Positions 1 through 11,090 of a DNA stretch of 20,110 nucleotides are shown here, piece by piece. The DNA lies in assembly GCA_018296165.2 (NCBI GenBank), contig JACKQL020000271.1, positions 1 through 20,110 of the forward strand. The letters are read 5' to 3'. The translations under genes were made by a program, and so were the position numbers. The notes beneath the pieces were generated by a model. It saw only the letters and a program-made list of their open reading frames with translations. It ran no database searches and was not told the origin of the DNA. The DNA comes from Termitomyces sp. T153. Taxonomy: Eukaryota > Basidiomycota > Agaricomycetes > Agaricales > Lyophyllaceae. Numbering within the stretch: position 1 is the stretch's first letter; each line of letters begins with the position of its first letter.

Positions 1-1000
1 TGATGACATGGCCAAGGCACTCCACATGCTTGGCATACACCTCTCACTTCTTCCATTTGAGGTAGAGCTTGTTCTTTTGTAGTCTTTCAAAGACTACTCT
101 GAGGTGCTCTTCATGCTCCTCAATTGAACTTGAAAAAACAAAGACATTCTCTAAATATATATGCATCTACTTTCCAATGATGTCCCAAAGGATGGACATC
201 ATCAGTTGTTGGAATGTGGCTGGCATATTACAATTGCCAATTTGCATGATATTACTGTGGTATGTACTAGTGATGGTCATAAATGCAGTCTTAGGTATGT
301 ATGTTCATGGTATGTATCCTTACTTGCTTGTAAGTGTCTGTAAGGTCAATTTTTAACCTTATGGGTGCATAAGCTACATCCTCCCAGATGACCTCCTGAT
401 TGGGTAAGGGTGTCACATCCTTAACCATATTATCCTTGCATTGTCAAGCATTTAATGCAGTTTACAAGGAGCCATCCTTTTTGGAATGCATAACAATGGT
501 GCAGCTTGGTCAGCTACACAGAATTCCCACTACTTTGCACACACATAGTAGTCAATCTTATCCTGTGACTGCTGCTGAAGTGACTTAGGACACATTGGCA
601 TAAAGTAGGAGTAATGTTTGGTCTTGTCTATGAGATTTATCTCATTGTTGGCCTCACACTATAGAGGAAGTTCCTCCTTTATACCATTGATAATGTCCTG
701 ATACTTGGCATACCACTGCTGCCAAAGACATGGAATGTTGTCTTCAGTCAATTTGAGTATTCAAGCCTTCCACTTCTCTTCTTTAGTCCAAGGACTTTGA
801 TTGTCCCTGGCCAATAGCAAAGTGGTACTAGATTGGTGGAGGACCTCTGTAGCTTATGAGGTATAGAATAGACCCCCCCCTCAAGCCTGGGATCAATACT
901 TGGGTGTGGCTAAAATGCAGTGGAAAGATGATGGGCTGGAAAGACAATGTACCTAATAATGATGTCAGAATGGGCATACCTCATATGGAAAATAAGGTGA
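1..1000 (-). mobile_element. Degenerate Ty3/gypsy retrotransposon pol fragment (reverse transcriptase region)
   Basis: Read on the minus strand, the segment gives a recognisable chromovirus-type reverse transcriptase in broken frames. In order from high to low coordinate come a protease-RT linker, a degraded KKDGSL block (about 465-485), KIDLTDTYKQVRIH (about 300-345), KTAF, CNMPATFQ (about 205-230), a catalytic-box remnant YLEN where YLDD is expected (about 150), and IEEHEEHLRVVFERLQ to VECLGHVI near the window edge. There are several in-frame stops (for example a TGA where Cys is usual near base 45) and at least one frameshift between RIH and KTAF near 300. The element runs off the left edge, so RNase H and integrase are not visible. 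No gag or LTR was recognised on the right, and the right edge is uncertain. The stretch 1-1274 contains no CpG dinucleotide. It is a dead copy; family assignment is confident, lineage is not. Confidence 0.88.
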
Positions 1001-1874
1001 TGCCTCATTCATACAGAAAGAGATGACAGCAAAACAGTGTAATGCAATAGTGAGAAGACTGGAGTAAGACTTAAGACTCTGATGAAACCAAATATGGTGT
1101 GAGGACCATAGGTGAAAAACTGGTGGTGGACACATGGCTCAATGTCCTACCCAAAGGTATCTGCCCATGCAGGACCTGGAGAGCAGTAAGTGGGTTTTAG
1201 TGGGTGGGGAATCTAGGTTCCCCTTCCTGGAAAAACATAACTGCTGACAAACTGACTTCCAATCCCTAGCCACTCGGAACTAACTTTGTAGATATGCCTA
1301 GTGAGCTATAGAACCACAAAAGAAAGACACACTAGCTCTGTTCCACATATCTTAAAAGAAAGATATAACAACAGCAAAGCATGCATGTATGTACAGGTAC
1401 ATACAAATGCCAAGTGCATGTGGACAAGTATGTAATTAAACATGAAGGGAGAGAGACAAGGGGCGAAGAGGGAGGTAAGGGATTCCAGGAGATGAGTATG
1501 CATATACATGTGATTCTCTACAAGTCAAAGAGTGTACAATATATGGCTGATAAGAAATGGAGAAGGGAAGAATAATAAAAAGAAAAGGGAGTCATGGAAA
1601 TGGAAATGGAGTATAACGACGAAATGAGGGACATGAACGAGGGCACGAAGGCAGCCAGATTGGGGATTTTGGTGCATACATAGGTCGGATGTTGATATGG
1701 GCAAGTGTTCACGGCAAAGGGGCAGGTCCCATCGAGTATTTGTACGTCGTTCAGCCTCGGTGCGACATACGCGACCAGCTCCATCTCCAATCTGCCATCG
1801 CATGGCTTTTCAGTTTGTCCTCTGCCGCTCGTTCCCTCTACCCTCTGCCCATCAACAAGACCCTCACCCCACAT
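1000..1874. other. Gene-free stretch: transposon flank and 3' flank of pseudogene copy A
   Basis: No coding pattern is supported here. CpG remains absent to about 1274, so the left part probably belongs to the adjacent retroelement (5' end or LTR remnant), but no LTR boundary or matching repeat was found. From about 1600 rightward CpG returns. That part is the downstream (3' UTR-like) flank of the minus-strand membrane-protein pseudogene ending at 1875. Short open frames on both strands here overlap each other and show no family features. Confidence 0.5.
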
Positions 1875-3215
1875 TCACCGCCTCTCAGTAGCCAGGATAC
1901 TATCGTAAGTCGGCGGAGTCTCCTCCGCCACCTCCTCATGCACCTCCTGAACAACCCGTCCCCCATCCCTATGCACAATGGGCGCTCTCCCCGCCCCCGC
2001 TCCATTTCTACCCACTCCACTCCCCCCCACCCCATCAGAATCAGGATTCGCCAACGACATCCCGCCCCTCACACTACCCCCAAACGCCTCGCGCTCCTTC
2101 GCAATCGCACTTGCAGTCTTTGTTCCCGAGACTGAGTTCGAGAGGGCCGTACCGTGGCCCGATACGCTCGCGGATCGTGTGCAGCTGCTACTGCCCCGGG
2201 GTATGCATTCAAGTTGGGGTACGCGCCAATGTTCTGTGCGTACGCGCTTCCGGCCTCCAAGCTCGACACGGCGCTTGCGAATGGGTTGGGGAAATACGCA
2301 GATCTAGACCCCGAACCTGGGTCAGATGGGCTCATGCTTGGAGTGTACGTTCCATGCCCGTACCCGTTGCCGTTGCCGTGGCCATGCTGACTCTGGCTCA
2401 TGGCATACGCAGCGCCTATGCCCGCCGCACCCGCACCCGCACCCGCACCTACTCCTAGATCCGCGGTTCTCATCTCCTGCCTCCCTTCGTGCTCCGGCAC
2501 GTATTGGAACGGCATAACGACGCCACCGACGCCTGTTCCCAGACGTCCGCCCATGCCGTCGTAGCCGTCGTCAGGGAGAGAGATGCGAGGTGTGGTGGGA
2601 ACGACGTGTGCGGGGTCGAAGTTTCCATTGAAGAGGTATTTTCGCGGTTGCGCCGGTGTCGGCGGATTAGGAGAATTGTTATGAGCGTGAGGATGGCAAG
2701 GCCGACTACACCTGTGAGTTATGTAAGTAGGAGAAGGATCAGATTGAGCGTATACGAAAAGAAATGGAGACACGGACCTCCGACAACGCCGCCGACGATT
2801 GCACCGATGTTGGTGGATGAATTACGTTGAAAAGGGGGGTTGGTTATTATTGTGCTTTGAATGATACTGGTTTGAATGATGACACTCGTGAACACTTGGC
2901 CATCACGTTAGACTATGTTAAAAAATATCAGTATCCGATGTCATAAGTGATGGATAGGAGAAAGGTACGTACATGGCTGTACTTGAAAGTAAGAAAAGTT
3001 GATGGAGGTGCAGGTGTTAGGTCCTGGGTGCGCGAGGGCGGTGCGGAGGTGGTTGTAGAGGTGTTGGACGTTCGAGGGACGCAGGCGCAGAAGGGTTTGT
3101 GGATTAGCTAGTGGGAGAAAAGGATAGAGAGTTGGTTGAAGCGCCTTGAGCTTGCGGTCGTAGTTGGAGTGGGTGTCGTCAAGTTGCTCGCGCTCGAAGC
3201 TTGAGGACTTTGACA
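1875..3215 (-). pseudogene. Copy A of Ser/Thr-rich single-pass membrane protein; retains native PPxY C-terminus
   Basis: This minus-strand copy aligns along its length with the plus-strand gene at 17686-19080. Its order is a decayed Ser/Thr-rich ectodomain (about 2880-3215), an intron at 2712-2777 with GT and AG ends kept, a transmembrane segment followed by an RRHRR-like stop-transfer stretch, FNGNFDPAHVV, a Gly/Ala/Tyr-rich cytoplasmic tail, KEREAFGGSVRGGMSLANP, and the ending PPTYDSI then ATERR and a TGA at 1875-1877. PPTY is a PPxY motif, in other proteins a ligand of WW domains such as those of Nedd4/Rsp5 ubiquitin ligases. Two single-base deletions relative to the 17.7-19.1 kb copy break the frame: one in an A-run just after the transmembrane segment (plus-strand T-run near 2638-2642) and one near 2183-2190. 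The ectodomain also reads out of frame. The kept intron shows a DNA-level duplicate, not a retrocopy. It is the best guide to the ancestral C-terminus. Confidence 0.82.
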
Positions 3216-3229
3216 TTTTGGTAGAAAAA

Positions 3230-3540
3230 AAGTCACAATCACATGGGATCTAGAATGCGCAGGTCTTCGCAGATTTTGTCAAGCTCACAGTGTAAATTTC
3301 AGTGTCGTTTGTGCAAAGGATAAATAGGACACGTGACGTAGGGAGCAATGCCCCAGCATAAGTCAAACACAGGCTGATGGAAGTCACGTCCTCGCATCGT
3401 CCTGTCCTGTCGTGTTCATGTTCCGTGTTACGCAACTTTGATGGTCAGGCTCACTGTACTTTTCATTACTAAATCTCACTTACCTCCATCACCAGAACTT
3501 TTACTTATAACACCTTCAGAGTTACCTTCAAGTGTGGCTC
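3230..3540. other. Spacer between pseudogene copies A and B
   Basis: This stretch lies upstream of copy A and downstream of copy B, both on the minus strand. A short open frame on the minus strand (3250-3435) has no family features and no plausible splice partners. Nothing else is recognised; it is probably decayed flank of the duplicated unit. Confidence 0.4.
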
Positions 3541-4440
3541 TGTTCGATCTTTTTGTAGACAGTCCTATGCACACTAGGTACTCTTCGCGCTCCCGTTCTA
3601 CCCACCCCACTCCCACTCGTCCCAGCCATTACACCACCATTCACGGCTCACCCCCTTAGAATTGAATTCCAATGAAAAACCACCTCGCACACTACCCCCG
3701 AACACTTCGCGTTCTTTCAAGATCACACCCGCGCTCACCTGAGTCGAAGTTTGAGAGGGTAGCGGAAGGGGTACTGTGGCTGAAGACACTCGCGGCTCGC
3801 TGGACTGTTGCTCCGTGCATATGCGCTACTGTCCTTCAAGCTCGACACGGGTTTGCGAATGGGCTGGAGGTATGCTGATGCAGAGCCAATCCAGGTTCGA
3901 GGGGCTCATACGCGGGGTGTATGCTACATGTGCCCGTATTGACTGTGCTCTCATCCATGCTAAGCGACTCAGTGCATATGCTCCCAGCTGAGCCGCACCG
4001 GCACCGGCACCGGCACCTGCGCCCCATGCCCATTTGACGCTGCGGCACATACTGGAATTGGTTAACAACTCCCCGACGCCTGTATTGGGCCGCCCATCCA
4101 TGTATTGTGGCCGTTGCCGCCCGTGTGGTCAGGGGAACGACTTGTGCGGGGTCAAAGTTACTGCCGAAGACACATCTTTCGCAATGGTGGAGCAAGAGAG
4201 TGAGGAGGGCAAGGACGACTATTCCTGCAAAGAAGATAACGGGGGATCAGTGTGTGTGAAGAATGAAGGGGAGGAGATGACAAACCTCACGACATCAATG
4301 ATGGTGGACAAGCAGGACTTTGTATGTCTGGATGATGACACTAGTCGAATATTTGTCCACTGTGTACTTCGAAATTTGAACATTCAAAGTTGATGGGCGT
4401 AGGAGCTATGCCTGAACTAATCGAGTACAATGCGGGTGTG
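3540..4440 (-). pseudogene. Copy B of the Ser/Thr-rich membrane protein, strongly decayed
   Basis: Minus-strand matches to the same family appear in order: a piece equivalent to the region before the membrane span (about 4290-4400, the NGQVFTSII region of the intact copy), an intron-like stretch ending in a TTGCAG acceptor near 4217, a hydrophobic segment GIVVLALLTLLL (about 4180-4215), FGSNFDPAQVV, a FQYVP block, an expanded Gly-Ala repeat (3994-4017), YTPRMSPS, and near the C-terminus ILKEREVFGGSVRGG (about 3700). The pieces lie in different frames. The remnant of the usual C-terminal VHRDGG block is at about 3560-3575 and no PPTY is left. It is a pseudogene in the same orientation as copies A and C, consistent with tandem duplication. 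Confidence 0.75.
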
Positions 4441-5130
4441 AGATTTGTGAGGCCAAGGGGCTGGGGCTGGTGTGGTTAGGGAAACAACATCTTCTGGGCC
4501 AAAGTCGCCATCAAAGAGGCATTTCTCGTGGTTGCGATAGTGCCTGCAAATGTGCAGGAGATTGGGGAAAGTGGAAAGGGCGAGGGCCGACGACATCTGC
4601 AAAGATGAGAATGGAAAATTAGTGTTAGGAGAGAAGGAAGGAAGAGGAGATGACGGACCATCGACGATGGCGGACGAGCGTAGGAAAGCAGGACTTTTCT
4701 AGTGAATACTTGTCTAGTGTGTACTCGAAGTTTAAAAATTCGTTGATGAAGTTGATGGGGCGCAGGAACTATGTCTGGACTGTTCGAGGTGCGGATGTCA
4801 TAAGGTTTATGAGGTCAAAGAGGCAGAGACAGATTGTTGAAGAGCTTTTTCAGGGTGAAGAGGATGGACTCGGGCTCATAGCTATGATTTAAGTGGATTC
4901 CAAGAGCAGACGTGGTCGTAGCTGTAGAAATAACAATGAAATCGATAGGCGACACTGCACGAAAGATCAGTCGGACTCAAAAAAGTCCTAGACGAAGTCG
5001 TTCTAGATCAGAGTTCGGATGCATTGATGTAATGAAGAACATACCTAACGATTTACATCGTCGACGCCTCGGTGCTAAATCGGATGTAGAGGACGTCGAA
5101 GAGTGCTTCAGGTTGCATGACAAGCTAGGA
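4440..5130 (-). pseudogene. Copy C of the Ser/Thr-rich membrane protein, truncated after the juxtamembrane motif
   Basis: On the minus strand, HYRNHEKCLFDGDFGPEDVV (about 4490-4545) matches the juxtamembrane stretch of the family, followed within roughly 25 codons by the junction with copy B. Upstream, about 4610-4950, the DNA aligns with the Ser/Thr-rich exon of the intact copy, including a remnant of the NGQVFTSII region near 4690-4715. The membrane-span sequence is badly degraded. Further right (to about 5130) a Ser/Thr-rich, out-of-frame stretch may be the 5' exon. The Gly/Ala/Tyr-rich tail is missing, so copy C lost its 3' half, probably in an unequal exchange that fused it to copy B. 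The right boundary is uncertain. Confidence 0.62.
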
Positions 5131-6370
5131 GGACAGCTAGAATGCTGGAGAGAAATATGGTGAGAAGCGAATCCCGCGACGAGTAGGATTGCGGAATATC
5201 GCTGTAGAAAAAGAAAGTCATGTGCAGGCGCAAACGAAAACGGTGAGGACACATTCACGAGGTAGTGATTCGGTAAGGAAGTCATGGCACGTGGACGTAA
5301 TCGACCATCATAAGCTCGAGGCGCCGACAGAGGACGCGTTGCAACAAAGTATGTATTCAAGCACGTTGATTTCAGATGTCATCTCTGCGCATCCTGCTCG
5401 CCATCCTAGCATCCACTTCTCGAGATTCTTAAAACACAGATTTGCCTGTGTACCAATTACAAAAGTTTCTCTAACTGGATGAACACGTCAAGACAAGTTC
5501 TTCTGCAAAAAGGTTTACCCAAGACAGAATTAACAGTGGGCACATGTTGTTGTCTCCGAGGCGAGTTTTCTATGCTTCGACACACTCGCAAGGCCACAGC
5601 GTCCCCATCCTTCCAAGTATCTGACACCGTGTTACTTCTGTTTTATGGATCCGTTGCTCTAATGCTAAGTATTGTATGATGGTCATAGTTTGTGAACCGC
5701 GATCGAGAATTGTAAGCGCTACTAGATGCGGGTGGGACGTGGTGGGTGATAAGACAACTAACATCAGACTCAGAGAAGAACTTCGGAAGGTGCGCTTTCC
5801 TTATCCATCCCATGAAGAATCTGATTGAGAGATGGGTCGACCATGTCCTTGCTTGAAATATGTGTACTACTGTCCCCAATGTGCATCTAGAGGAAAGCTG
5901 AGTGTCCTATATCTAAAGGAGTTACTGAACCTATGCCCATCGTGCCGTGCGTCACAGAAGACAACAGGCTGCAACATGTCCAGCTAGGATATTTGGGTAA
6001 AGAAAGGGCCATCGACGCGGTCCATCCAACCGCACCACGGCGACGGCATCGGACGAGAAACAAAACCAGGTCCATCAGACCGCCATGTCAGTACTAGTTT
6101 GGTTGTTGAGTCCGTGTACCAAATCAGATCTACGGTCCACAATAACCACAGCACAGAATTCAGGAGGTGGGGCGCTGTCATTAATGCTTTGCAAACTCTA
6201 GCTGTCCATCGATCACGCCTTGCAAACCCAATCTTACTGAGAAAAAGTATGATAAGAAAAATTGATCTACGAGAGGAGTCCGCCAATGATACGAGACTTC
6301 TCAGGCCTCATGCATCAACAGATAGAAGCACATTCTCCACAGCAATTGCGTAACGTGGAACGGCATGAAA
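5130..6370. other. Gene-free stretch upstream of the STAND gene
   Basis: No supported gene. The left part (to about 5360) may be the decayed 5' end of copy C on the minus strand. On the plus strand at 5376 an 18-codon open frame begins MSSLRILLAILAS, which looks like a signal-peptide start but stops at once and is not followed by a recognisable exon. From 5480 to 6370 both strands carry only short open frames without family features. Base composition is ordinary and CpGs are present, so this is more likely host intergenic sequence than transposon. Confidence 0.45.
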
Positions 6371-6373
6371 TCC

Positions 6374-6380
6374 TGTATAA
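6374..6380 (+). promoter_or_regulatory. Possible TATA box of the STAND gene
   Basis: TGTATAA lies about 90 bases before the chosen ATG, a plausible core-promoter spacing in fungi. The start codon context is ACCATCATG, with A at -3. This is weak evidence on its own, because such A/T strings are common. Confidence 0.3.
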
Positions 6381-6470
6381 CGATAGAACATCACCGTCCA
6401 GAAGTGAGATTACTTGACATCCCATCATTGATCATTGGAACGGACCTCAACTGTTCTCTCACTTACCATC

Positions 6471-9400
6471 ATGTCCAATCCTCAGAAATCCATGTGTCGT
6501 GCTATTAAGAAAATGTTTCGTAGGGTGTTCTCTCCTGCAAGTCGTATTCCGTCGCCTGCCCCTCCGCGAGAGAGCAATGTGCACGAGACAGGATCAGATG
6601 GGACGCAAGTATTAGACGCCAGCGCGTCTAACGCAACTGCATTCACCGACTCGTCTCCTGCGTTTGAATCGGGAAACAGTGCCAGCAGCCAACCTCCCGT
6701 TGTAGTAGGCCCAACGATGGTTCATGGTGAGCACATTCAAACTTCACGACCGTGAATGGAATCTGAGCAAGTTCCATTGCGCACACATCAGATACTCAGG
6801 TAGGTGTGAGAGATCATGTCGAAGCAGGTAACTATAATAATACCATGCACCGCGCAACTGCTTGAATGCTTTCACAGGTTCCGGAGGCATCAGAGTAGAC
6901 GTACCTCAGATGAATTTGACGCCCAGTGATAATGGACAAGGTAAGTAAGCCAGTTTTGAGCAATAAATGTTAAACATGATTTTCCCTGTCAGGTCATCTT
7001 GCAAAATCAGCATGGCATGGCATGCAAATGCTGCTCAAAATGGCTGAGAAGCTGCTGGAAGGCACCCCTCTCAAGACACCTATTGCTGCTTTCAATGTTC
7101 TCATTGACCTTGGAAATGTATGCTCTCATCACCTTCTATGTTTGCTTTCTACGAGTTAACATCAGCTCTAGGCCATTTCTGACAACAAAGATGCACTGCA
7201 TGAGCTCTATACTCAGACTCAAAAGCGCCTTGAAGTTGTCAATGCGGGATTGCTGGAAATAGATAACAAAGACACCAAGTTCAGAGTAATAACTGAGGAA
7301 TTTGCACAGTGAGTGTCGCATTTTTGCTTGAATGTTTAATTTCTGATGATATGTAGGTCACTCATCAAGAAGATTCTTGAGCTGAAGGCAATGTCCGAGA
7401 CATCAACATGGAAAAAGATCTTGGAAAATGAAAAAGACAATGGCAAGGTGCAAAAGATTTTCAAGCAGATTGACAAGGAGACAGAGACCTTTATTGTATG
7501 TGACTTATACAGATTGCAATGTAGCAGTGCTGACATTACATTCCCCTATTAGCTTCAAATGAACTTCAACATTGACAGGAATATAAGTTCTTTGCATTAT
7601 CTTGTTTCTGTATGTTCCTCTACAGATTTGATCAGTATCTGGCTCATTTCTGATCTAGCGGCTTGAACTGCACAATTTGCATCACTCTCATAGAGCACCA
7701 TATAATGCTATTCTCAATGATGCTACTGTAGCTCGTGCACCCTGTATTGAGGGAACACGAGTAAGGATACTCAAACAGCTATATGAGTGGGCAGAGGATT
7801 CTTCACCCACCAGCCCACAGGTCTTCTGGCTAACTGGTCCAGCTGGGTCTGGAAAGTCAACTATTGCTTGCTCAGTAGCAGAACACTTTGATGATAATAA
7901 CAAAGGGTTAAACATTTTGCAGGCCTCTTTCTTTTGTTCTCGACAGTTTGAAGACACAAGAAGCAGGGCCAACATCATTCCTACCTTGGTCTATCAGCTT
8001 GCTCATCATTCCAAGTCATTTTTACAGTCTCTTTTTGATGTCAACAAGCTTGACCCAGTTCACAAACTGAGTAAGCAGATGAATGACCTCTTGGTTGAAC
8101 CTTGGCAGCTCTCTACTAGTAAAGAATTCAGAACTCTACCTCCATACCTGGTGGTTATTGATGCCTTGGATGAAATTCATAATAGTGGAGGCTCAGAATT
8201 CTTGAAAGAACTCCTTATAACCATTGAAAAGGGTGCTTTGCATGGTCTCAAATTTCTTGTTACAAGCCGGCCAGATCCTAACATAGTTGAACTTTGCAAA
8301 TCATTTTCATCTGATGCTGTTTGTCATCTCTACGATGTGGATGCAGATGAAGTGGGTGCAGATATTCTGATATATCTCAAGGATCAGCTTCCTGCATTAG
8401 AGAATGAAATTGAACTTGTCACCCTCATGCAACAGGCAAATGGTCTCTTCATATATGCATCAACAGCAGTAAAATACATAAGTCCTAGAAGAGATTTAAC
8501 CAATAAAAACCAAAAAAAGCGGATGAAGCAGCTGTTGGACAGTTCTCCTAGTCAGCAACCTGATCATCCTGTGAAAGCAACCTTACAAATTGATATGCTG
8601 TACAGTCAGATTCTCTATGAGGCATTCACAAAACTTGAGAAAGATGAAATTCAAGCTCGCCTAGTTATTCTTTGGAATTTCCTCTGTGCAGAGGAGCGTA
8701 TATCTCCTATCATAGCTGCAAGACTTGCAGGTTCTGATGATGAGGATGATCAGAAGGACATGGAGGAATGTGCAGAATACTTGATAGACAGTCTTCATGC
8801 TGTTCTTTATGCTAAAGAAGGGAAGGTCTTCTGGTACCATGCTTCATTTCCAGATTTTATTTTTACACTAGAACGCTTCAATACAACCAGTTCCATCATA
8901 TCTAGCTTGTTCTGTAACATGAGCAAACACCACAGCTTTCTGGCTCATCAATGTTTCCAAATAATGAAGTCAGAGCTTTGCTTTAATATTTGTGGTCATC
9001 CATCATCATTCCTTCTTGATAAAGATGTACCAGAACTTGTAAATGAGGACAAGATCTCCAAAACTCTCAAATACTGTTGTGTATATTGGAGCAGTCACTG
9101 GTCTGGTTGCATAGCCCAGGCTCAAGCCATGCATAATGAAATGAATATTTTGTATGATGATTTACAGGAATTTCTCTTGCTTAAGATTCTGTTCTGGATA
9201 GAGGCTATGAATTTGCTTCAATCTGCACAAAAATGCAACTACATGTTGCAGCAAGTGAGGAAGTGCATTGAAGCAACAAGTCCTGATACTCTTGGAAGAG
9301 TATGGATCAATAATGACAAGCAGCTGAATAATCTCATTGATAATACTACTGAAGCAGCAAATTTTGCAATGTATTTCTCAAACAGCCCAGCATGTTTATC

Positions 9401-11090
9401 AACACCACATCTATATATATCAGTATTACCAACTTGGCATCATAGTACTATTTCACAGGAGTGGAAAGAGCAATTTACTTCGGTTCCAGCTATCAAAGGG
9501 TCCAGAGGCCAGACAGGATTGATTAGTGAGATCAGGCAAAAGGCTGAAGTCATGTCTGTTGCATTTTCTCCTGATGGCATACACATTGTCTCTGGCTCTT
9601 GGGACAACACTATCTATGTGTGGGATTCCTCAACTGGAGCTGAGCTGCTGCACCTGACTGGGCATACAAGTGATGTTAATTCTGTTGCATATTCTCCTGA
9701 TGGCATACACATTGTCTCTGGCTCTTGGGACAACACTATCTATGTGTGGGATTCCTCAACTGGAGCTGAGCTGCTGCACCTGACTGGGCATACAGAGTGT
9801 GTCAATTCTGTTGCATTTTCTCCTGATGGCATACACATTGTCTCTGGCTCTTGGGACAACACTATCTATGTGTGGGATTCCTCAACTGGAGCTGAGCTGC
9901 TGCAGCTGATTGGCCATACAGAGTGTGTCAATTCTGTTGCATTTTCTCCTGATGGCACACACATTGTCTCTGGCTCTTGGGACAACACTATCTGTGTGTG
10001 GGATTCCTCAACTGGAGCTGAGCTACTGCAGCTCACTGGCCATACAGGGGGTGTCAATTCTGTTGCATTTTCTCCTGATGGCACACACATTGTCTCTGGA
10101 TCTATGGACAACACTATCTGTGTGTGGGATTCCTCAACTGGAGCTGAGCTGCTGCAGCTCACTGGCCATACAGGGGGTGTCAATTCTGTTGCATTTTCTC
10201 CTGATGGCACACACATTGTCTCTGGATCTATGGACAACACTATCTATGTGTGGGATTCCTCAACTGGAGCTAAGCAACTGCAGCTGGCTGGCCATACAGG
10301 TGGTGTCAATTCTGTTGCATTTTCTCCTGATGGCACACACATTGTCTCTGGCTCCTGGGACAAGACTATTTTTGTGTGGGATTCCTCAACTGGAGCTGAG
10401 CTGCTGCAGTTCATTGGCCATACAGGTGGTGTTAATTCTGTTGCATTTTCTCCTGATGGCACACACATTGTCTCTGGCTCTTGGGACAAGACAATCTGTG
10501 TGTGGGATTCCTCAACTGGAGCTGAGCTGCTGCAGCTCACTGGACATTCAGAGTGTGTCAATTCTGTTGCATTTTCTCCTGATGGCATACACATTGTTTC
10601 TGGCTCTTGGGACAACACTATCTGTGTGTGGGATTCCTCAACTGGAGCTGAGCTGCTGCAGCTCACTGGTCATACAGGCACTGTCAACTCTGTTGCACTT
10701 TCTCCTGATGCCCCACACACTGGCTCAGGAGAAACTATGGTGCATATCTGCAATGTTCCACTCAATGCTGAGCACCTACCAACTGTCTTGATTGATCCTC
10801 ACAATGTATCTCCACTTGCTAAACAAGACATCCCCACAGAAATATTGACTACTAGGCTTCTCAATTCCCATTGGTACTCCACCACAGATGGTTGGCTCAA
10901 TTTGAAAAATACCAAACAACATTTGATGTGGGTTCCTTCAGATATTCTACGAGTTCTACGCCATCCCCATAATCACCTGATTATATCCAAGCATGGTGAT
11001 TTATCACTGGATTTTTCACAAGCAAAGTTGGGAACTGAGTGGGTACAATGTTATACTGGTCCACCATCTCATAATCATGAATCAACATGA
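6471..11090 (+). CDS. NACHT-WD40 STAND protein (NLR-like), seven exons, 1402 aa
   Basis: Predicted exons are 6471-6726, 6878-6940, 6993-7117, 7172-7308, 7357-7495, 7553-7609 and 7659-11090. All introns are GT-AG and phases match, giving 1402 codons plus stop. Residues 1-105 are Ser/Pro-rich. About 105-250 is helix-rich, the position taken in fungal NLRs by effector domains (HeLo/Goodbye-type; exact class not assigned). NACHT follows: Walker A GPAGSGKST at 319-327, Walker B LVVIDALDEI at 423-432, and a sensor-like TSRPD. A helical linker runs to about 887. WD40 units follow: nine of exactly 42 residues (888-1265) and one degenerate (to about 1298). The tail carries DGWL, LMWVP, VLRHP, LIISKHGD and LDFS blocks seen in many mushroom NACHT-WD40 proteins. 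Known family role: NTP-driven oligomeric switch; the WD40 array senses a ligand and the N-terminus executes, as in Podospora HET-E/HET-D incompatibility. The ligand here is unknown. ATG 6471 is chosen because it opens the first in-frame exon with A at -3. The long open frame seen from 7677 starts at TTG inside exon 7 and is not a start. No disabling change was seen. Confidence 0.9.
9543..10676 (+). repeat. Nine tandem 126-bp WD40-coding units, near-identical
   Basis: Units begin at 9543, 9669, 9795, 9921, 10047, 10173, 10299, 10425 and 10551, each exactly 126 bp (42 codons). A tenth, degenerate unit begins at 10677 and keeps VNSVALSPD but loses the WD signature. Each unit has the pattern VNSVAFSPDG, HIVSGS, DNTI or DKTI, VWDSSTGAEL, GHT. 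Differences between units fall at few positions: the two residues after GHT (AE, SD, EC, GG, GT), Ile or Thr before HIV, Trp or Met in SGSW/SGSM, Asn or Lys in DNT/DKT, Tyr, Cys or Phe before VWD, and the residues just before GHT. Such DNA-level identity is expected under continual unequal exchange or gene conversion. Confidence 0.95.

Noticed and set aside
2941..3216. Minus-strand 91-aa open frame starting MSKSSSFEREQ as an independent small gene
   Set aside because: Its DNA aligns with the Ser/Thr-rich exon of the intact copy but in a shifted frame, so it belongs to pseudogene copy A.
7677..7679. Start of the STAND protein at 7677
   Set aside because: The codon is TTG, not ATG, and the frame continues upstream to a splice acceptor at 7658, joining six earlier exons in phase back to an ATG at 6471.
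9543..10676. CRISPR-like regular repeats
   Set aside because: The units are contiguous 126-bp protein-coding WD40 repeats without unique spacers, in a eukaryotic intron-containing gene.
9866..10791. Long overlapping open frames on both strands inside the WD40 array (293 aa on plus, 124 and 140 aa on minus) with strikingly repetitive translations
   Set aside because: They are a by-product of the 126-bp periodicity: a unit of 42 codons that lacks a stop in another frame stays open for as long as the array runs. The real frame carries the WD40 motifs.
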